Source of the DNA: an uncultured bacterium
GTDB taxonomy: Bacteria; Pseudomonadota; Gammaproteobacteria; Burkholderiales; Burkholderiaceae_C
Assembly: GCA_903928495.1 (NCBI GenBank)
Contig: CAIYQZ010000061.1
Span: 124,001-188,000 of the forward strand
Direction: 5' to 3'
DNA: 64,000 nucleotides
Under the pieces are notes generated by a model that was not told the origin of the DNA, made no database searches, and saw only the letters and a list, made by a program, of their open reading frames with translations. The position numbers were made by a program, and so were the translations under genes. Positions within the stretch are counted from its first letter, which is position 1, and each line of letters opens with the position of its first letter. Positions 39,293-47,614 of this stretch are shown piece after piece.

Positions 39293-40546
39293 TCACGAAA
39301 GGCCTGCAGGCTCGGCCCGTTGTTGCATGGGCAGCTTCAGCGTCATCAGCCAGCACAGGCCCAGCATGATCGCAGAGCCCACCAGCGCATACAGCAAGCC
39401 GCCCCACTGGTACAGCAAGCCCGACAGCAAGGTGCCCAAAAAGCGGCCCAACGCGTTGGCTGCGTAGTAAAAACCCACGTCTTCCGCCGCCTTTTCTGAC
39501 CCTGCATAGGCCAGCACCAGGTAGGAGTGGACTGACGAATTCACCGCAAAGGCAAACCCGAACAGGCCCAGCCCACCCACCACCACCCATTGCAGGTGCG
39601 GCACATCAGCCACCACGGCGGCAGCCAGCCCCACAGGCACCAGCGCCAGCGCGGCAGACCACCAGCGGGCGGCCGGCACCTCGTGGCTCAGGCCGTCCGC
39701 ACTGCGTTTGACGATGTTGGGCGCCAGCGCCTGCACCAGGCCATAGCCAATGGTCCAGGCGGCCAGGAAGCCGCCGACCATGGTGAAGGTCCAGCCCTGC
39801 GAATACAAAAACACCGGCACACCCACCACAAACCACACGTCACGTGCGCCAAACAGCGCTACGCGGGCGGCAGCAAGCGCGTTGATGCCCGCGTTTTTGG
39901 CAAACAGCTCTTTGGCCGATTTGGAGGCCTTGGCCTTGCCCATCATGGGCGGCAGCGAGGCCACCACACCCACCAGAACCAGGGCCAGCAAGCCCGCCAT
40001 GGCCCACAGTGCGTGGGCAAACCCTAGCCCATCTAGCAGCAGGCCGCCCAGGAAAAAGCCCACGCCCTTCATGGCGTTTTTGCTGCCAGTGAACCAGGCC
40101 ACCCACTTGAACAACTGGCCCGCGCCCTGCTCTTTGGCCTGTGCCGCCGTGACCTTGATGGCCGACTTGCTGGCGGTTTTGGTCAGGTCTTTGGCCACGC
40201 CGCAAATGCCCTGTGCCACCACCACCCAGGCGACCGACATGGCCGCCGTCCACGTCGGGTTCAGCATGGACAGCAGCGTGAACCCGATGATTTGCGTCAC
40301 CAGCCCCACCGTCAGCATGCGGGCAATGCCGTAGCGCGTGGCCAGCCAGCCGCCGATCAGGTTGGCCAGCACCCCGGCGGCCTCGTACAGCAAAAATAGG
40401 AATGCAAGCGTGAACGGCGAATAGCCCAGCTTGTAAAAGTGCAGCAGCACCAGCATGCGCAGCGCGCCGTCGGTGAGCGTGAAGCCCCAATACGCGGCAG
40501 TAACGATGGCGTAGTTGCGCTCGGCAGCGTTCATCTGGAACGCCAC
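39293..40546 (-). CDS. arsJ: Organoarsenical (1-arseno-3-phosphoglycerate) efflux MFS transporter ArsJ
   Basis: A 417-residue MFS carrier with about 12 helices matching ArsJ: FQMNAAERNYAIVTAAYWGFTLTDGALRMLVLLHFYKLGYSPF, GVAKDLTKTASKSAIKV and AEDVGFYYAANALGRFLGTLLSGLLYQWGG are diagnostic. ArsJ exports 1-arseno-3-phosphoglycerate made when GAPDH uses arsenate instead of phosphate; the product then breaks down outside. The start is GTG at 40546, right after the GAPDH stop (TAAGTG, no gap); an ATG four codons on would also serve. No arsR, arsB or arsC is seen around it. Confidence 0.94.
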   Translation of the reverse strand: MAFQMNAAERNYAIVTAAYWGFTLTDGALRMLVLLHFYKLGYSPFTLAFLFLLYEAAGVLANLIGGWLATRYGIARMLTVGLVTQIIGFTLLSMLNPTWTAAMSVAWVVVAQGICGVAKDLTKTASKSAIKVTAAQAKEQGAGQLFKWVAWFTGSKNAMKGVGFFLGGLLLDGLGFAHALWAMAGLLALVLVGVVASLPPMMGKAKASKSAKELFAKNAGINALAAARVALFGARDVWFVVGVPVFLYSQGWTFTMVGGFLAAWTIGYGLVQALAPNIVKRSADGLSHEVPAARWWSAALALVPVGLAAAVVADVPHLQWVVVGGLGLFGFAFAVNSSVHSYLVLAYAGSEKAAEDVGFYYAANALGRFLGTLLSGLLYQWGGLLYALVGSAIMLGLCWLMTLKLPMQQRAEPAGLS

Positions 40547-41596
40547 TTAAATGCCCACGGTCTTCATGTGGCAGGCCAGGTCCACCATGCGCGTGGCGTA
40601 ACCCATTTCGTTGTCGTACCAGGCGTACACCTTCAGCAGCGTGCCGTCGGTCACCATGGTGGACAGGCCATCGACGATGCTGCTGCGCGTGTCGCGGGCG
40701 TAGTCGGCACTGACCAGCGGCAGGGGCTCGTAGCCCAGGATGCCCGCCAGCGGCGAGCCGAGCTGTGCAGCCGCAGCAAACAGGGCGTTGACTTCTTCGG
40801 CGGTGGTGGCGCGGTTCAGCTCGAACACGCAGTCGGTCAACGACGCATTCAGCGCGGGCACGCGCACCGCGTGGCCGTTGAGCTTGCCTTTCAGCTCGGG
40901 ATAAATCAGGGCAATGGCGGTGGCGCTGCCCGTGCTGGTGGGGGCCAGGTTGGCCATGGCGCTGCGGGCTCGGCGCAGGTCTTTGTGCGGGGCATCGACC
41001 ACCAGGTTGGTGTTGGTGGGGTTGTGCAGCGTGGTGATCTGGCCATGTTTGATGCCCAGGGCCTCGTGCACCACCTTCACCACCGGGGCCAGGCAGTTGG
41101 TGGTGCAACTGGCGGCGGTGACGATGTGGTTGACTGCCGGGTCATACAGGTGGTGGTTGACCCCCACCACGATGTTCAGCACCCCACCCACCTTCACCGG
41201 GGCAGCCACGATGACGCGCTTGGCCCCGCGATCAAGGTGGCCTTGCAGCGTTTCGGGCGTGAGGAATTTGCCGGTGCATTCCAGCACCACGTCCACACCC
41301 AGCTCGCCCCAGGGAATCTCGGCAGCGGTGGCGTGCTGGGTAAAGCCCAGCTGCTGGCCGTTGATGCGGATGCGGTCGGCGCTTTCGGCGGCAATGTCGC
41401 CGCGCCAGCGGCCCTGCACGGTGTCGAACTGCACCAGATGGGCGGTTGACTCGGCGTTGCCTTTGATTTCATTCAGGTGCACCACCTGCAGGCGGTTGCC
41501 CATGCGGGGGTCGTCATGCGGGCGATCCACCGCGCCGAATGCGGCGCGCAGCGCCAACCTGCCCATGCGGCCCATGCCGTTGATACCGACTTTCAT
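40547..41596 (-). CDS. ArsJ-associated glyceraldehyde-3-phosphate dehydrogenase
   Basis: A 349-residue GAPDH of the ArsJ-linked branch. [21 protein letters not shown] is the NAD-binding start; the catalytic Cys lies in [12 protein letters not shown] and [37 protein letters not shown] is typical of this subgroup. With arsenate it forms 1-arseno-3-phosphoglycerate, the substrate of ArsJ, so the pair removes arsenate without reduction. The ATG at 41596 is chosen; six codons upstream are rejected. The housekeeping GAPDH must be elsewhere. Confidence 0.93.
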   Translation of the reverse strand: MKVGINGMGRMGRLALRAAFGAVDRPHDDPRMGNRLQVVHLNEIKGNAESTAHLVQFDTVQGRWRGDIAAESADRIRINGQQLGFTQHATAAEIPWGELGVDVVLECTGKFLTPETLQGHLDRGAKRVIVAAPVKVGGVLNIVVGVNHHLYDPAVNHIVTAASCTTNCLAPVVKVVHEALGIKHGQITTLHNPTNTNLVVDAPHKDLRRARSAMANLAPTSTGSATAIALIYPELKGKLNGHAVRVPALNASLTDCVFELNRATTAEEVNALFAAAAQLGSPLAGILGYEPLPLVSADYARDTRSSIVDGLSTMVTDGTLLKVYAWYDNEMGYATRMVDLACHMKTVGI

Positions 41597-41618
41597 GTGG
41601 TGCTCCTGATGCATTTAA

Positions 41619-41634
41619 TTCAACAATCATTGAA
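41619..41634. promoter_or_regulatory. TTCAA-N6-TTGAA palindrome near the gapdh-arsJ transcription start
   Basis: TTCAA-CAATCA-TTGAA, an inverted repeat with 5-bp arms. On the minus strand it begins at or just after the -10 element TACATT (41635-41640), so a repressor bound here would block initiation. ArsR-family sites are inverted repeats of this general size, but the identity is unproven. Confidence 0.4.
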
Positions 41635-41649
41635 ATGTAACGCCAGCAA

Positions 41650-41667
41650 ATGACATTTCGATGACAG
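41650..41667 (-). promoter_or_regulatory. PHO box (PhoB site) upstream of the gapdh-arsJ operon
   Basis: Minus-strand CTGTCATCGAAATGTCAT matches CTGTCATAAAACTGTCAT at 14 or 15 of 18 positions, with TGTCAT repeated 11 nt apart. Ten bases after it comes TACATT, the correct spacing for a PhoB-dependent -10. The operon start codon follows 54 bp downstream of the box. Confidence 0.55.
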
Positions 41668-41700
41668 TTGTGGCTCCGCCCACCCCGTAAGCTCTCGGCC

Positions 41701-42885
41701 ATGACCCAGCCATCCGTCCCCCGCCACATCCTCCCCGTACTGGTGGTGGCTCAGTTTGCAGGCACCTCGTTGTGGTTTGCCGTGAATGCCGTGATGCCCG
41801 ACTTGCAGCGCGAACTGGGGTGGGCCACCTCTGCCGTGGGTGCGCTCACGTCGGCGCTGCAGTTGGGCTTCATTGTGGGCACGCTGGTGTTTGCGTTGCT
41901 GGCCATTGCGGACCGGTTTTCAGCGCGGCGCGTGTTTCTGGTGTGTGCGCTGTCGGGCGCGGCTTGCACGTTGGGCGCCTGGGCCATGGTGCGCCACTAC
42001 GAAGCCTTGCTGGCCTGGCGCTTTGCCACCGGTTTTTTTCTGGCAGGCATTTACCCGGTGGGCATGAAGATTGCCGCGCAGTGGTACCGCCAGGGCCTGG
42101 GCGCAGCGCTGGGCTTGCTGATTGGCGCGCTGGTACTGGGCTCGGCCAGCGCACACGCGCTGCGAGCGCTGGGCAACGCCCTGCCCTGGCCCACGCTGAT
42201 GCTGGGCGTGGCCGCGCTGGCTGCAGGCGGCGGCTTGCTGCTGTTTGTTGCCACGCACGATGCGCCGCACAGTCACGCCAAAGTCACCACCTTGCAATGG
42301 CGCGCCCTGGCCACGTTGTGGACCGATGACCGTGTGCGCGCCTCGGTGCTGGGTTACTTTGGCCACATGTGGGAGCTGTACACCATGTGGGTCATGGTGC
42401 CGCTGATTCTGGCCACGCGTTTGCATGGTACCGAGTTGTCATGGGCGGCGTTTGTCGTGCTGGGCGCTGGTGCCATCGGCTGCGCCGGAGGCGGCTGGGT
42501 GGCCCAGCGCTGGGGCAGTGCGCGGGTGGCGGGCAGCCAGTTGCTGACCAGCGGCCTGTGTTGCCTGACCGCGCCGTGGATGCTGATGGCAGGCGACGCG
42601 GTGTTCTACGCCTGGCTGGTGGTGTGGGGCATCACGGTGGCGGGGGACTCGCCACAGTTCTCCACGCTCACGGCGCGCAACGCGCCACCCCAGGCCGTGG
42701 GCAGTGTGCTGACCCTGACCAACAGCATTGGTTTTGCCATTTCCATCGTCAGCATTTTGTTGTTTGTGTCACTGAGTGAGACGGTGGCCCTGGGAACACT
42801 TCTGCCTTGGCTGGCCATAGGCCCTGCGCTGGGGCTGTGGGCGTTGCGACCGCTGGTGCGGGCCGAAGGTACACGAACCCCCTGA
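41701..42885 (+). CDS. MFS transporter, divergent from gapdh-arsJ
   Basis: A 394-residue carrier with about 12 helices; the loop 2-3 motif is LLAIADRFSARRVFLV. VVAQFAGTSLWFAVNAVMPDLQRELGW at the start and GDSPQFSTLTARNAPPQAVGSVLTLTNSIGFAIS at the end resemble the CynX/NimT or AraJ-like branch. Substrate unknown. Its start is only 33 bp from the PHO box of the opposite operon, so it may share that control. Confidence 0.85.
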   Translation: MTQPSVPRHILPVLVVAQFAGTSLWFAVNAVMPDLQRELGWATSAVGALTSALQLGFIVGTLVFALLAIADRFSARRVFLVCALSGAACTLGAWAMVRHYEALLAWRFATGFFLAGIYPVGMKIAAQWYRQGLGAALGLLIGALVLGSASAHALRALGNALPWPTLMLGVAALAAGGGLLLFVATHDAPHSHAKVTTLQWRALATLWTDDRVRASVLGYFGHMWELYTMWVMVPLILATRLHGTELSWAAFVVLGAGAIGCAGGGWVAQRWGSARVAGSQLLTSGLCCLTAPWMLMAGDAVFYAWLVVWGITVAGDSPQFSTLTARNAPPQAVGSVLTLTNSIGFAISIVSILLFVSLSETVALGTLLPWLAIGPALGLWALRPLVRAEGTRTP

Positions 42886-42905
42886 TGACGAAGGCGTTAA
42901 GAAAA

Positions 42906-42950
42906 CATAGCTTGAAAGTCATTACCATCAAGCGTCAGAAGCCAAATTTT
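42906..42950 (-). repeat. Dispersed intergenic repeat, copy D
   Basis: Minus-strand GGCTTCTGACGCTTGATGGT then AATGACTTTCAAGCTATG, in the convergent gap between the MFS gene and the MBL-fold gene. Confidence 0.6.
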
Positions 42951-42965
42951 CTCTGATTCTGGATT

Positions 42966-43892
42966 TCACTCCTGCTCCATCTCCAGGTAGGTGCGGTTGG
43001 CCAGTTGGGGCAGCCACACGTCCACGTGCTTGAGGTGCTTGAACGGGGTGGCGTCGAAGCTTTTCACGGCCGCGCCGATGTCGGTGCCCGCCTCCACCGC
43101 TTGGCCCATGTGGGCGCGCAGCGCCTTCAGCAGGTTGCCAGTGTCACGCTGGGCCTGGGCCAGAGTTGTGACTTGACCGTGTCCGGGCACCACCACCTTG
43201 GGGTTGAGGGCTTCCAGCGCCTCGAAGCTGGCCACCCAGGTTTTGGTTTTGCTGACCGGGTGCAGGCCCAGGATGCGGTCGGTGTAGACCACATCGCCCG
43301 TGAACACCACGCCAGTGGCAGGCAGGTACACCAGCATGTCGCCGGGCGTGTGACCGCCGTTGCGGTGCACAAACTGTAGCTTCACGCCGCCCAGTTCCAG
43401 CGTGTTGTCGGGGCCTTGCAACCAGCGGGTGGGGTACACCAGCTCGGTGCCGTCCTGCTTGTCTTTCAGCACCGGGGCATTGGCCTTCAAGTGCTCGGGG
43501 CCACGCGCCTTCATGTCGGCCTGGGCGTTGGCGTGGGCAATGATCTCGGCGCCCTGGGCCTTGAAGTAGCCGTTGCCCAGCCAGCGGTGGTCTTGCCCGC
43601 CGGTGTTGACCACCCACTTGATGGGCAGCGGCGTCACGGCCTTGGAAGCGGCAGCGATGGTGGCCCCGGTTTTAAAGGTGGCACCTGGGTCGATCAACAC
43701 CACCCCGGCGGGCGTGACCACCAGGCCGATGTTGGCGTTGAGCGCTTCGTTGTCATACGTGCGGCCTTCGGTGTCACCCACGTAGGCGTAAACGCTGGGG
43801 GCCACGGGCTTGAACAACACGTCCACTGCTTGGGCAGCAAAAGGCAACCACAGCGTGGCTGTGAGGGCGATGGTCTTGAAGAGGTGATGCAT
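42966..43892 (-). CDS. Exported MBL-fold protein with altered metal-binding site
   Basis: A 308-residue SoxH/quinoprotein-relay-type metallo-beta-lactamase-fold protein with a Sec signal (LTATLWLPFAAQAVD). The usual HxHxDH motif is replaced by NTGGQDHRWLGN (98-102): the first two His are missing and only Asp101/His102 remain. The later ligands are kept: HRNGGHTPGD, FTGDVVYTD and VPGHGQ. It may bind one metal or none, and act as a binding protein rather than a hydrolase. Full length and well conserved otherwise, so this is not a degraded gene. Confidence 0.85.
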   Translation of the reverse strand: MHHLFKTIALTATLWLPFAAQAVDVLFKPVAPSVYAYVGDTEGRTYDNEALNANIGLVVTPAGVVLIDPGATFKTGATIAAASKAVTPLPIKWVVNTGGQDHRWLGNGYFKAQGAEIIAHANAQADMKARGPEHLKANAPVLKDKQDGTELVYPTRWLQGPDNTLELGGVKLQFVHRNGGHTPGDMLVYLPATGVVFTGDVVYTDRILGLHPVSKTKTWVASFEALEALNPKVVVPGHGQVTTLAQAQRDTGNLLKALRAHMGQAVEAGTDIGAAVKSFDATPFKHLKHVDVWLPQLANRTYLEMEQE

Positions 43893-44035
43893 GGGCCGGT
43901 CTCCGGTTGTTGTTATCTGAAGCCAGATGGGTGCCTCAGCTTAACCACTGGCGCAAACAGGCCTTGCCCTGTTGTTTCATCAAGTTGTCATCCGCAGATG
44001 CCCGAATCCGACTTTCCACTGGAAGCGGGGCCTTC

Positions 44036-45112
44036 ATGAAAAAGATTGGTATTGCACGCTGGGCGCTGACATTGACTGCGACAGTCGGCTCTGCGCTGGT
44101 CGGTTGCGGCGGCTCGTCGGACTCATCCGAAACCGTCGCGGCGCCCATTCCATTGCCTGTGCCCACCATGCCCGCTGAACCCGTCAAGGGCAGCACCACC
44201 CTCAAGGCACCCACCCTTTCATTTACCGACTCTGGTTTGAGTGTCAGCGATGGCGTCACGTTCAACGGGCTGTGGTCGGTGACGAACGACAACTTGGGTT
44301 GGGAGTATTCGCTGGATATGGGCAGAACCTGGACGAAAGGAATCGGCGGCTTCTTCGAAGTGAAGGGTGACGGCCCCAAGATGATCTGGGTCCGCTCTGT
44401 GGACGATGCTGGCAACACTTCGGAGATCGTGATGGTGACCTGCGTGCTGGACACCCGGCCACCCGAAGCTGTTGGAGTGACACCCGCAAATGATGGCATC
44501 ACTCGGACCCTGCAAATCAACGGTCTGGAAACCGGTGCCCGCTGGGAATATTCGCTCGACAGCGAAAAAAGCTGGCGATCCGGGACAGAAAACAGCCTGG
44601 GAATTCTGGGCAACGGTCTGGGCACCGTCTGGCTGCGGCAGTTGGACATTGCCGGCAATGCGTCGCCGGCACAAGCAATCCGTTTGGACGACCCTCTGTC
44701 TGACAACTGGCATGAGGCATCCGGCAACCCGATGCAACCCAGCACGCTGAATACCAATAGCGGCAGCCGCATCTTTGTGCTTCATGGATCGGTCGTGCGG
44801 GACGATGCCGACTTCATTCGCTGGGATGTGCCGCCAGGTCAGCGCCTGGCCAGCGTGCAGTTGGTGCACTACGCCTCGGAAGACAAGGTCGCTTTCTATG
44901 CCATCCAGCGCTCACCCGTATTCGATGCAGGTGTGGATGTGAACCGCATGCTGGTCTACGGGCACATGGGGCCGTCCGACCTGGCGCGAAATGTGGTGGC
45001 GAGCGCACCAGGCGACCAGTTGGGTGCTGGGCCGATGACCCTGTGGTTTCAGCAAACCGGGCCGCTGCCCACCACCTACGCCATCGAAATACAGACGCAA
45101 GCTTTACCCTGA
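44036..45112 (+). CDS. Ig-like repeat lipoprotein
   Basis: A 358-residue lipoprotein. MKKIGIARWALTLTATVGSALVGCGGSS has the lipobox ALVGC. Two Ig-like repeats carry the strand WEYSLDMGRTWTKGIGGFFEVKGDG and WEYSLDSEKSWRSGTENSLGILGNG, the bacterial YSLDGGxTW adhesin type, each ending in VRSVDDAGNTS or LRQLDIAGNAS. A C-terminal region of about 150 residues has no recognised motif. It probably sits on the outer surface. The start at 44036 is the signal peptide; upstream codons of the same frame overlap the MBL gene region. Confidence 0.8.
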   Translation: MKKIGIARWALTLTATVGSALVGCGGSSDSSETVAAPIPLPVPTMPAEPVKGSTTLKAPTLSFTDSGLSVSDGVTFNGLWSVTNDNLGWEYSLDMGRTWTKGIGGFFEVKGDGPKMIWVRSVDDAGNTSEIVMVTCVLDTRPPEAVGVTPANDGITRTLQINGLETGARWEYSLDSEKSWRSGTENSLGILGNGLGTVWLRQLDIAGNASPAQAIRLDDPLSDNWHEASGNPMQPSTLNTNSGSRIFVLHGSVVRDDADFIRWDVPPGQRLASVQLVHYASEDKVAFYAIQRSPVFDAGVDVNRMLVYGHMGPSDLARNVVASAPGDQLGAGPMTLWFQQTGPLPTTYAIEIQTQALP

Positions 45113-45158
45113 CGAACGGCCTTCACCGGCAACAACGCTTCTCCCCCGGAACGACAAA

Positions 45159-45178
45159 AGGGCCACGCAAGTGGCCCT
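45159..45178. terminator. Terminator between the Ig-like lipoprotein and phoX
   Basis: AGGGCCAC-GCAA-GTGGCCCT with an A tract before and TTTTT a few bases after; convergent genes on either side. Confidence 0.8.
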
Positions 45179-45228
45179 CTGTTTTTCCCCGGCTGACCGT
45201 CAATCTGAACGCAGCCGGTCTGCCTGCT

Positions 45229-47460
45229 TTACACGCCGATCACACCACCGTCGGTGCGTGTGATGACGATGGTGGCCGAGCGTGGGCGGCCCGTTGGGCC
45301 ATATCCTGCGTTGCCCGGCCATTGGCTTTCGAAAGCATGTGCCGCCGCGGAGCCGATGGCAGGTGTGTTTTCACCTGGGTGCTGAATGTTGACGAACAGC
45401 GTTTTGCCATCTGCTGTTTCCGTGATACCGGTGACCTCTGCACCTTTGGGTGCCACCAGGAAACGGCGCAGCTTGGCATCACCCAGCGCGGCACCGATGA
45501 AGGTGTCTTGCTTGGCCGTGACTTCGGCACCGCTCACGGTCATCTTGTTATCGACGGTGATTTTGGAGCCATCACCCACAGTACCGGGGATGGCGGCCAA
45601 CAGCATGCAATTGGTTTCATCGGTGAAGGCACCGTCGTCGGTCTGGATCCAGCAGATGCCAGTGGCTTTGGAGAACCACAAGCCGTCAGGGGATGAGAAG
45701 CTGTTGCTGGCGTTCAAGCCAGACAGGTTGATGGCAGCACCTGCGTCTTCTTCAGCGCCGAACAGGAAGATGTCCCACTTGAAAGACACGGCAGTGGAAG
45801 AACTGTCTGTTTCCTTGAAGCGAATGATGTGGCCGTTGGGGTTGCCAGAACCTTTGCGACCGTCGTTGTCGGCGTAGGCGCGCGGGTTGGCCGCATCGGT
45901 CTTGCCGGGCGTGCGGTTGGCGCTGCTGTTGTTGGTCAGCGTCATGTAGATCTCGCCATTGGCAGGATTTACTGAACCCCACTCAGGACGGTCCATCTTG
46001 GTGGCACCCACAGCATCGGCGGCGATGCGGGCGTTGACAAACACGTCAGCTTGATTGGCAAAGGTGTACGTTGCGTACCCGGCAATTTTGGGATCGGAAA
46101 TGCTCAGTTCCAGCCACTGGCCGGTCCCGTCTGCATTGAATTTTGAGGCGTACAGTTTGCCCTCGGTCAAGTACTTGTCGCCGACGGCGGTGCCACCACC
46201 AATGTCCTTCTCGTCCCAGTTGGCTGCAGACACGAACTTGTAGATGTATTCGTTGCGAGAGTCATCACCTGAATACATGGCCAGTGGCTTGCCCACCACA
46301 GGCTTGCCAAACACGGCAGCCTCGTGCGCGAAGCGGCCCATGGCCACGCGTTTGGCGGGCGTGGTGGTCGCCAATGGGTCGATTTCAACGATGAAGCCAA
46401 ATGTGTTGGGCTCATTTCGGAAATCGGCGTCCGCTGACGCACCCACAGCAGAGCTGTTCCAGCGGGTGAAACGGTTGTCTGTGGTGGACACGGTGTGCCA
46501 ACCCTGGCCGCTTCCAACCGTAGCCGTGGAGGCCAGCGGCGCACGAGCCACACCGTATCGCTGGTGCGCGGCGGTGAGCTTGGCATCCACCGCAGCAGAG
46601 CCTTTGGGCTTGTGGAAGTAGACAGCCCAGTTTTCTTCGCAGGTCAGCATGCTGCCCCACGGCGTGTAACCCGTGCCGCAGTTGTTCAGGGTGCCACGTG
46701 ATGTAGAGCCGGTGGTGTCAAAGGCAGTGACCATGAACGACTTGACTGCTGCCAGGTGCGCGGCAGGTGCCGTGATGCGCATGGGTGTCTGAGCGTTGAC
46801 GCGGCGGTTGTAGGTGGAGTCCACCTTGTATTCCCACTTGCCGGCGGCGGTTTTGCCCACTTCCACCAACGACACGCCATGGTGGTTGATTTCTTTCAAT
46901 GCTTCCAGACCATCGGCAGGGCGTGCGCCCAGATCCCAGTCACCGAACTGCGTGAACTTCTTGCCGTTCACGCCATTGCTGGTTTGGCCTTTCGGGTGGA
47001 AAAAGTGCGCATCGGCAGAACTTTCGTGGTTCATGGCCAGCACTGCGCGGCTGGTCTCGGTGGCGCTGTACTTGCCGTTGCTGCCGATGTAGAAAAACTC
47101 CACGCCGTCATGGTGGTCGCCCACGCGCTGGCTCCAGTCGTCGGTCTCCGTACCCATGTTGCTGTAGGCCGGAATGGACGACACGAGGCGGTCACCCGTG
47201 GCGTGCAGCACGCTGAAGGTGTACCCGGCAGGCAGCACGATGTTGTCAGCAATGCTTTTACCCACGGCATTGAAGCCCAGTTTTTTCTCGACAACGTCGT
47301 CACCACCGCCGCAGGCAGCCAGCATGGGCAAGCTACCTACCGCAAACAGTCCGACGCCGCCGCGAATGATGCTGCGACGGGACAAGTTGGCTTTGGCGAG
47401 CACTTCAGCAAAGTGCTCGTTGGATGAGGTGTTGGAATCTTCGATCGGGTGGTGCGCCAT
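45229..47460 (-). CDS. PhoX-type alkaline phosphatase (first copy)
   Basis: A 743-residue PhoX family protein, a calcium/iron-dependent periplasmic phosphatase that frees phosphate from organophosphates during starvation. LSRRSIIRGGVGLFAVGSLPML is a Tat signal followed by ACGG, so it may also be lipidated. Conserved stretches: GDHHDGVEFFYIG, LAMNHES, TWNNCGTGYTPWG-like NNCGTGYTPWGSMLTCEENW, MDRPEWGSVNPANGEIYMTLTNNS and SPDGLWFSKATGICWIQTDDGAF. The start at 47460 is MAHHPIEDSN; upstream codons are not supported. It faces the second phoX across 154 bp. Confidence 0.92.
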   Translation of the reverse strand: MAHHPIEDSNTSSNEHFAEVLAKANLSRRSIIRGGVGLFAVGSLPMLAACGGGDDVVEKKLGFNAVGKSIADNIVLPAGYTFSVLHATGDRLVSSIPAYSNMGTETDDWSQRVGDHHDGVEFFYIGSNGKYSATETSRAVLAMNHESSADAHFFHPKGQTSNGVNGKKFTQFGDWDLGARPADGLEALKEINHHGVSLVEVGKTAAGKWEYKVDSTYNRRVNAQTPMRITAPAAHLAAVKSFMVTAFDTTGSTSRGTLNNCGTGYTPWGSMLTCEENWAVYFHKPKGSAAVDAKLTAAHQRYGVARAPLASTATVGSGQGWHTVSTTDNRFTRWNSSAVGASADADFRNEPNTFGFIVEIDPLATTTPAKRVAMGRFAHEAAVFGKPVVGKPLAMYSGDDSRNEYIYKFVSAANWDEKDIGGGTAVGDKYLTEGKLYASKFNADGTGQWLELSISDPKIAGYATYTFANQADVFVNARIAADAVGATKMDRPEWGSVNPANGEIYMTLTNNSSANRTPGKTDAANPRAYADNDGRKGSGNPNGHIIRFKETDSSSTAVSFKWDIFLFGAEEDAGAAINLSGLNASNSFSSPDGLWFSKATGICWIQTDDGAFTDETNCMLLAAIPGTVGDGSKITVDNKMTVSGAEVTAKQDTFIGAALGDAKLRRFLVAPKGAEVTGITETADGKTLFVNIQHPGENTPAIGSAAAHAFESQWPGNAGYGPTGRPRSATIVITRTDGGVIGV

Positions 47461-47511
47461 GGGTAAGCTCCAGGTCAGGGGTGGAAAAGCCCCGGACTGT
47501 GCACACGCCAC

Positions 47512-47529
47512 ATGACGGTTTCGTGAACC
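47512..47529 (-). promoter_or_regulatory. PHO-like box for the first phoX
   Basis: Minus-strand GGTTCACGAAACCGTCAT, about 12 of 18 matches to the PHO box; the second half CCGTCAT is good, the first half weak. No clear -10 lies at the expected distance, so the site is tentative. Confidence 0.3.
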
Positions 47530-47547
47530 GAGCACCCCGCAACCAGG

Positions 47548-47565
47548 GCGTCACCCAATCGTCAC
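47548..47565 (+). promoter_or_regulatory. PHO-like box for the second phoX
   Basis: GCGTCACCCAATCGTCAC: two GTCAC halves 11 nt apart, the spacing of PhoB half-sites; about 10 of 18 matches overall. It lies 50 bp before the second phoX start. Confidence 0.3.
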
Positions 47566-47614
47566 AAAAAGGGATGAAGATGCTCTGCTGCATTTCACAA
47601 ACCCTGCGACACCC

